Source: Microcaldota archaeon
GTDB taxonomy: Archaea; Micrarchaeota; Micrarchaeia; Anstonellales; Bilamarchaeaceae
Length of the DNA: 8,537 nt
Direction of reading: 5' to 3'
NCBI GenBank assembly: GCA_013331535.1
Contig: DUGF01000047.1
Coordinates: forward strand, 1 to 8,537
A model generated the notes under the pieces. The model was not told the origin of the DNA. It saw only the letters and a program-made list of their open reading frames with translations, and searched no databases. Shown one piece after another: positions 5,587 to 8,537 of this stretch. The position numbers were made by a program, and so were the translations under genes. Position 1 is the first letter of the stretch; each line of letters begins with the position of its first letter.

Positions 5587-5831
5587 TATCTCACCTGTTC
5601 TCCATATAAAACTTCGTCTATTTCCCTGCTGCTTTTTTCACTACTGGCGCCAAAATCAACTGGCTTGTAATCAAACACGCTTTTTTTCTTTTTTTTATGG
5701 GTGTGTGTTGCTAACCATACTGTTACTGCCTGCGCCAGTGCTTCAACTATCGTAATATCGTCCCTTGCAGCCTCTGCCTTTAATTCACGATATAATCTAT
5801 CGTCAAATTCTCTCAATGTAACATTTGCCAT
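5586..5831 (-). CDS. vapB: Ribbon-helix-helix antitoxin of the vapBC pair
   Basis: This 81-aa protein has an N-terminal RHH-like DNA-binding region (residues 1-41: VTLREFDDRLYRELKAEAARDD, then ITIVEALAQAV) and a C-terminal tail (51-81) expected to wrap the toxin. It lies upstream of vapC with a 1-base overlap, the usual antitoxin-first order. GGTGA sits 4 nt before the ATG. It likely represses its own promoter by binding the palindrome at 5844-5884. The linker HKKKKKS (45-51) is encoded by A8-G-A7 on the minus strand, a slippery tract between the DNA-binding and toxin-binding halves. The family call rests on size, position and fold pattern; the VapB label depends on the PIN partner. Confidence 0.87.
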   Translation of the reverse strand: MANVTLREFDDRLYRELKAEAARDDITIVEALAQAVTVWLATHTHKKKKKSVFDYKPVDFGASSEKSSREIDEVLYGEQVR

Positions 5832-5843
5832 TTACTCACCAAC

Positions 5844-5884
5844 CATTAATTGTATGCAAAGTATTAAAAATAATACAATTAATG
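5844..5884. promoter_or_regulatory. vapBC operator palindrome over its promoter
   Basis: The arms CATTAATTGTAT (5844-5855) and ATACAATTAATG (5873-5884) are perfect 12-bp inverted repeats. A nested hairpin, GTATTA-AAAA-TAATAC (5861-5876), overlaps the right arm. The minus-strand AT-rich box TTTTTAATAC (about 5870-5861) lies between the arms, with transcription expected near 5842. A dimeric or tetrameric RHH antitoxin bound to both arms would cover the promoter, as in other autoregulated vapBC operons. The palindrome is seen; its role is inferred. Confidence 0.65.
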
Positions 5885-5955
5885 CTTTTCGCATGGAATC
5901 CCCTCACAGATTAGGTAATGGAACCCTGTCGCAAAACTAGATAAACGGCATATGC
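5885..5955. other. Short intergenic stretch with no recognised feature
   Basis: This gap lies between the vapBC operator and the stop of the 121-aa gene, both genes being on the minus strand. I see no open frame with a ribosome-binding site, no hairpin longer than a few pairs, and no RNA signature. Confidence 0.5.
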
Positions 5956-6321
5956 TCATTCCGTATTCAGATGAATAAGAACATTTGGATGCGCGTGGAG
6001 TAAATCCAGTACACCGGAATCTTTTCTTGCAGCCTCAATGAGTTCTGATGTGAACGTTCTGGATAAAACTTTTGCCGCAGATTGGCTTGTGTTTACGGAT
6101 GAACCTCTGAAAAGTAAATGCGTGCCACGGGAATCCAGCGAGACTGTGACGTTACCTGGATAATCTTTTGAAAACCGCACCCCGTCCGCAAGACCTGTAA
6201 CAAACACAAATCCTCCGCTTAATGTTTTTTTCGTTTCTCCGAACAAACCAAAAAATACTGCAGGACCAACGGCACGAGAATTAGAACTAGATCCTCTGGC
6301 AGTAGTAAGCGCACATCCCAC
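5956..6321 (-). CDS. Hypothetical protein, 121 aa, unknown function
   Basis: I do not recognise this protein. A strong ribosome-binding site, GGAGGTGG (6334-6327), lies 5 nt before GTG 6321, and the TATA element at 6356-6363 predicts transcription from about 6335, so I start it there. The frame stays open upstream to TTG 6381, which would give 141 aa. The predicted start lies on top of a VLVGCA string that resembles a lipobox, but the upstream residues include Asp and Glu, so a lipoprotein signal is doubtful. The body has a Gly/Ser-rich start, beta-prone segments (GGFVFVTGLADGVRF, NVTVSLDS, THLLFRG) and a C-terminal helix (SELIEAARKDSGVLDLL). The alpha/beta composition suggests a small cytosolic domain. 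It is divergent from the gins51 operon. Confidence 0.65.
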   Translation of the reverse strand: MGCALTTARGSSSNSRAVGPAVFFGLFGETKKTLSGGFVFVTGLADGVRFSKDYPGNVTVSLDSRGTHLLFRGSSVNTSQSAAKVLSRTFTSELIEAARKDSGVLDLLHAHPNVLIHLNTE

Positions 6322-6355
6322 CAAAACCACCTCCAGTAGAATATCAACTGTAAGG

Positions 6356-6390
6356 TTTATACGCTTAACGGCAAATAACAAAATAGGGAG
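6356..6390. promoter_or_regulatory. Divergent promoter of the gins51 operon and the 121-aa gene
   Basis: GTTTATAC (6356-6363) reads as TTTATA on the plus strand and as GTATAAAC on the minus strand. The predicted starts, near 6385 and 6335, each leave a leader of about 12-14 nt that contains a ribosome-binding site: AGGGAG (6385-6390) for gins51 and GGAGGTGG (6334-6327) for the minus-strand gene. As with tmk/pyrB, one near-symmetric TATA element could serve both directions. Confidence 0.5.
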
Positions 6391-6395
6391 AAAAC

Positions 6396-6947
6396 GTGCT
6401 TACTTATTCTGCTTTAAGAGAGATACAAAAAAAGGAGATGGAAAGCTCCGAGATCGTCAAAGTGGAACCGGATTTCTATGAACAGGTTTCAACCCTGCTA
6501 CGGGAAAGAAAGCAGTCCGCAATGAACGATGACTCAATGTCAGCATTAAAGGAATATGAAAATATAAGAAAAATAGCTGCAGGAATCCAGGCAAAACGAG
6601 AGGAAAAAATAGTTCTCATGGCACTTCGGGGAGATAAAATTCATGAAGGCCTGACGGAAAAGGAGCATGAACTTCTTGAATATATAATGGAGAAACTGGA
6701 TGACGCTAGAATGAATATAACCTCGGAATGGAACAGAAATAACGGAAAAACAGAACTCGAAACCTCAAAAACCACAGATAAAAAAGCCGAAACTCAAAAA
6801 GTAATAATATTAAAAGATGTGGCACAATATAAAGGAATAGATAACAAGATTTACGGCCCGTTCAAGAGCAAGGAGCAAGCAATCCTGCCGACTTCTGAAG
6901 CAGAATGGCTTATACAAGCAAAGATGGCCGAAAATATTGAAAAATAA
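6396..6947 (+). CDS. gins51: Archaeal GINS subunit, Gins51 (Gins15) type
   Basis: GINS binds MCM helicase, and in archaea also the Cdc45/RecJ-like GAN protein, to activate the replicative helicase. This 183-aa protein has the Gins51 order: an N-terminal helical A domain (residues 1-110, with DFYEQVSTLLRER at 26-38 and IRKIAAGIQAKREEKIVLMAL at 57-77), a charged linker (about 112-135), and a small C-terminal B domain (136-180, with ILKDVAQYKGIDNKIYGPF). Gins23 has the opposite domain order. The start is GTG 6396, with AGGGAG 5 nt upstream; no better ATG exists. It heads an operon with translation genes (L44e, S27e, aIF2-alpha, Nop10), an association known from archaeal genome-context work. The identity rests on fold pattern and context rather than a catalytic motif. 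Confidence 0.85.
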   Translation: MLTYSALREIQKKEMESSEIVKVEPDFYEQVSTLLRERKQSAMNDDSMSALKEYENIRKIAAGIQAKREEKIVLMALRGDKIHEGLTEKEHELLEYIMEKLDDARMNITSEWNRNNGKTELETSKTTDKKAETQKVIILKDVAQYKGIDNKIYGPFKSKEQAILPTSEAEWLIQAKMAENIEK

Positions 6948-6968
6948 TCTAATGTACGAGGTGTAGAT

Positions 6969-7250
6969 ATGAAATATCCAAAAGAAGTTAACGCGTATTG
7001 TCCGCACTGCAACAAGCACCAGAAACACAAGGTGCGTATAGCAAGCAAAGGACGAGCCAGAAGCATGGCAGCAGGTACAAGGGCACACGAAAGAAGTCTT
7101 GAAGGACACGGAGGCAAACGTGCAGGCGAAAAGACTGTGAAAAAGCAGGGAAAAAGACAAAAACTGATGCTTGAATGTGAACAGTGCAAAAAGAAACAGG
7201 AACGTGTAGTAGGCTCAAGAACCACGAAGAAGATTGAGCTAAAGGCATGA
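6969..7250 (+). CDS. rpl44e: 50S ribosomal protein L44e (eL42)
   Basis: L44e is a zinc-ribbon protein of the large ribosomal subunit that lies near the E site. The 93-aa length matches archaeal homologues. The zinc ligands are the CPHC pair (11-14) and the CEQC pair (70-73). The very basic middle region, with the family signature GHGGKR (46-51), and the tail TTKKIEL are present. GAGGTG (6959-6964) lies 4 nt before the ATG. It is followed 13 nt later by rps27e. Confidence 0.96.
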   Translation: MKYPKEVNAYCPHCNKHQKHKVRIASKGRARSMAAGTRAHERSLEGHGGKRAGEKTVKKQGKRQKLMLECEQCKKKQERVVGSRTTKKIELKA

Positions 7251-7263
7251 TTAGGTGATTTTT

Positions 7264-7431
7264 ATGAAAGAGGGTAAAAGCAAATTTCTGAAAGTAAGGT
7301 GCAAATGCGAAAATGAGCAGAGAGTATTCAGTCACTCTACCAGTAAGGTGAAATGCGATAAATGTGGCGAAGTACTCGCAGAACCTGCAGGTGGAAGTAC
7401 GAACATACTTGGAAAAATCTTGGAGTCATAA
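7264..7431 (+). CDS. rps27e: 30S ribosomal protein S27e (eS27)
   Basis: This small zinc protein of the 30S subunit has 55 aa, near the archaeal norm of about 60. Recognisable family segments are KFLKVRCKC (7-15), NEQRVFSHSTSKVKCDKCG (17-35), LAEPAGGS (38-45) and the tail GKILES. The second zinc pair is normal (CDKC, 31-34). The first is C13-x-C15 instead of the usual C-x2-C, one residue shorter. GGTGA sits 5 nt before the ATG. It lies between L44e and aIF2-alpha, the conserved archaeal order. Confidence 0.95.
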   Translation: MKEGKSKFLKVRCKCENEQRVFSHSTSKVKCDKCGEVLAEPAGGSTNILGKILES

Positions 7432-7453
7432 CAATGGTGGTTTTATTATAGAG

Positions 7454-8206
7454 TTGCCGGAAGAAAACGAACTAGTTGTTGCAGTAATAAAGAAGATAAT
7501 GCCATACGGCGCGTTTTGCGTTCTTCCAGAATACCAGGATATGGAAGCATTCATGCACATATCAGAGGTAGCTCCCAGATGGATAAAGAATATACACGAA
7601 TTTATCTCAGAAGGACAGCGACATGTTGCAAAAGTGCATCATATTGACAGGGAAAAGAGACAGGTGGATATCTCACTAAAACGAGTGAATGAAGAAGAAA
7701 AGAAAGTAAAGCTTGAAAGCATGAAAATAGAAAAGAAAACAGAAAAACTTCTTGAAATTCTTGTTGCTAATTCAAAGAACCAGATGACAAAGGAAAAGAT
7801 AAAGGAAGAAATAGAAAAAGCATTCACAGATGTAATAACATGCCTTGAAGAAGTATCGGAAAAAGGGGAAGAGGCACTTGAAAAGGTGGATCTGCCAAAA
7901 ACATTGAAGGCGAACTTGGTAGAATTGGCAAAGAAAAACGTGAAAAAACCTGTTGCAGAGGTAAGCGAAATACTCCACATGACCTGTTATGGTAGTGAGG
8001 GAATAAACCTGATAAAAAACGCGTTTGCCACTGCTGAGAAAAAGAATGCAGAAGTGCACTACCTGGGAGCACCCACATACAAAATAACAATGAAAGCGTC
8101 TTCGTATAAAGAAGCGGAAAAAAATCTCACGCAGATAATTGAAGAAATAGAAAAAATCGCCCAGAAAGGCAATTGCGAATTTTCACACGAGAAAGAGAGT
8201 GATTAA
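7454..8206 (+). CDS. eif2a: Translation initiation factor aIF2 alpha subunit
   Basis: aIF2-alpha is part of the heterotrimer that brings initiator Met-tRNA to the ribosome. The N-terminal S1 (OB) domain is clear (residues 3-77: ENELVVAVIKKIMPYGAFCVL, FMHISEVAPRWIKN, GQRHVAKVHHIDREKRQVDISLKRV). It is followed by a helical middle domain rich in Lys/Glu (80-165) and a C-terminal alpha/beta domain (about 170-240). The 250-aa length is slightly short for the family (about 260-275). The start is uncertain. No ATG or GTG lies in frame after the rps27e stop. I list TTG 7454, but GGTGG at 7436-7440 is best spaced for ATT 7445 (or ATA 7448), giving MIELPEENELVV. A GTG at 7364 would run through rps27e in another frame and is unlikely. 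Confidence 0.93.
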   Translation: MPEENELVVAVIKKIMPYGAFCVLPEYQDMEAFMHISEVAPRWIKNIHEFISEGQRHVAKVHHIDREKRQVDISLKRVNEEEKKVKLESMKIEKKTEKLLEILVANSKNQMTKEKIKEEIEKAFTDVITCLEEVSEKGEEALEKVDLPKTLKANLVELAKKNVKKPVAEVSEILHMTCYGSEGINLIKNAFATAEKKNAEVHYLGAPTYKITMKASSYKEAEKNLTQIIEEIEKIAQKGNCEFSHEKESD

Positions 8207-8232
8207 AAAGAGCGAATCGGAGGAATACCTCG

Positions 8233-8382
8233 ATGAAAAAAATCTTCATCTGTATTACATGCGGCAAGTATACCCTTAAGAACGAGCACTGTGGAAAAAA
8301 TACAAAAACAGCACACCCACCACACTTCAATCCAAACGACGCTTATGGGAAATACCGAAGAAAAATGAAAGGAATTGAATAA
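8233..8382 (+). CDS. nop10: H/ACA ribonucleoprotein protein Nop10
   Basis: Nop10 binds Cbf5 in the H/ACA guide-RNA complex that makes pseudouridine in rRNA. The 49-aa length is close to the archaeal norm of about 55-60. Family signatures are CGKYTLK (10-16), KTAHPPHFNPND (25-36) and YGKYRRKMK (38-46). Archaeal Nop10 normally has a four-cysteine zinc site. Here C7 and C10 remain, but the second pair is reduced to EHCG, with only Cys20 and an adjacent His19. The zinc site is either C-C-H-C or lost, as in eukaryotic Nop10. GGAGG (8219-8223) lies 9 nt before the ATG. It follows aIF2-alpha in the same operon. Confidence 0.95.
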   Translation: MKKIFICITCGKYTLKNEHCGKNTKTAHPPHFNPNDAYGKYRRKMKGIE

Positions 8383-8452
8383 GGTGATTTCTCAATGAAT
8401 CGAACGACAAATCGTTCGAATATTTCGAAATTCGGGGTGATTTCTCAATGAA
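8383..8452 (+). repeat. 17-bp direct repeat duplicating a translation start, flanking a hairpin
   Basis: GGTGATTTCTCAATGAA occurs perfectly at 8383-8399 and at 8436-8452. Each copy contains a ribosome-binding site and an ATG. The 36 bp between them carry the 8-bp hairpin TCGAACGA-CAAA-TCGTTCGA (8400-8419) and the palindrome ATTTCGAAAT (8422-8431). The arrangement resembles an insertion with target-site duplication. The hairpin matches the core of the tRNA T-loop intron. Confidence 0.85.
8395..8451 (+). CDS. 18-codon ORF from the upstream copy of the duplicated start
   Basis: The first repeat copy has GGTGA 7 nt before ATG 8395. The frame crosses the hairpin and ends at TGA 8449-8451, overlapping the next ATG as ATGA. 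It is probably a by-product of the duplication, but if translated it could couple to, or dampen, the gene that follows. Confidence 0.25.
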   Translation: MNRTTNRSNISKFGVISQ

Positions 8453-8537
8453 AGAAACGATCATAGTTGAAAAAAAGAAAATAAAGCTGAAAAACGGGGT
8501 TCTTGTAACCGGACTTCCAGGCATAGGACTTATCGGA
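8448..8537 (+). CDS. PAC2-family protein (proteasome assembly chaperone-like), N-terminal part
   Basis: Only the first 30 residues are in the window. After a basic strand (IIVEKKKIKLKNGVLVTG), the motif LPGIGLIG (23-30) is the hallmark beginning of archaeal PAC2-family proteins, which are related to eukaryotic proteasome assembly chaperones. Their archaeal function is not well defined. The same family commonly follows nop10 in archaeal genomes, and that context supports the call. The start is the second copy of a duplicated ribosome-binding site and ATG, with GGTGA 7 nt upstream. Confidence 0.85.
   Translation, partial: MKETIIVEKKKIKLKNGVLVTGLPGIGLIG

Noticed and set aside
5701..5940. 79-codon plus-strand open frame over vapB and its operator
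   Set aside because: It overlaps the antitoxin and the palindromic operator, with no ribosome-binding site.
7364..7453. Extended aIF2-alpha starting at GTG 7364
   Set aside because: The extra 30 residues read through rps27e in another frame and match no aIF2-alpha N-terminus.
8383..8452. Pre-mRNA bulge-helix-bulge intron before the PAC2 gene
   Set aside because: No arrangement gave a 4-bp central helix with two 3-nt bulges, and the downstream start works without splicing.

Overview
The window is archaeal. It encodes aIF2-alpha, L44e, S27e, Nop10, a GINS subunit and a PAC2-family protein. Start sites carry TATA-like boxes about 25 nt upstream, and GGTGA/GAGGTG ribosome-binding sites are frequent. 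A tRNA gene is interrupted by three introns, one of them with a very clean bulge-helix-bulge. Starts include ATG, GTG and TTG. The combination of compact genes and multiple tRNA introns recalls ARMAN/Micrarchaeota or another DPANN lineage, but this placement is inference.

Left region (1-2046, minus strand): the first 156 codons of pdxS (vitamin B6 synthesis), a cysteine-rich lipoprotein, a tRNA-Glu(UUC) gene whose 75-nt mature sequence is split over 245 bp by introns in the D-loop, anticodon loop and T-loop, and tmk (dTMP kinase). The pdxS upstream region carries two tandem perfect hairpins built from TTGACA half-sites.

Middle (2070-5168, plus strand): a TATA element apparently shared by tmk and pyrB, then pyrB, two unrecognised all-helical genes, and pyrI. 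PyrB and PyrI are the catalytic and regulatory subunits of aspartate carbamoyltransferase. Their genes are normally adjacent in archaea, but here about 1.7 kb separates them. The two intervening proteins appear to share a helical repeat and use arginine codons very differently from pyrB. A vapBC toxin-antitoxin pair follows convergently (5173-5831, minus), with a palindromic operator over its promoter.

Right region (5956-8537): an unknown 121-aa gene on the minus strand shares a divergent TATA element with a plus-strand operon: gins51, rpl44e, rps27e, aIF2-alpha, nop10 and a PAC2-family gene cut by the window end. This is the known archaeal replication-translation gene association. Between nop10 and the PAC2 gene a hairpin lies between two perfect 17-bp direct repeats that duplicate the ribosome-binding site and start codon. 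The hairpin closely resembles the core of the T-loop intron of the tRNA.

The strongest observations are the three-intron tRNA-Glu, the intron-like hairpin inside a duplicated translation start, and the paralogous-looking gene pair within the pyrBI operon.
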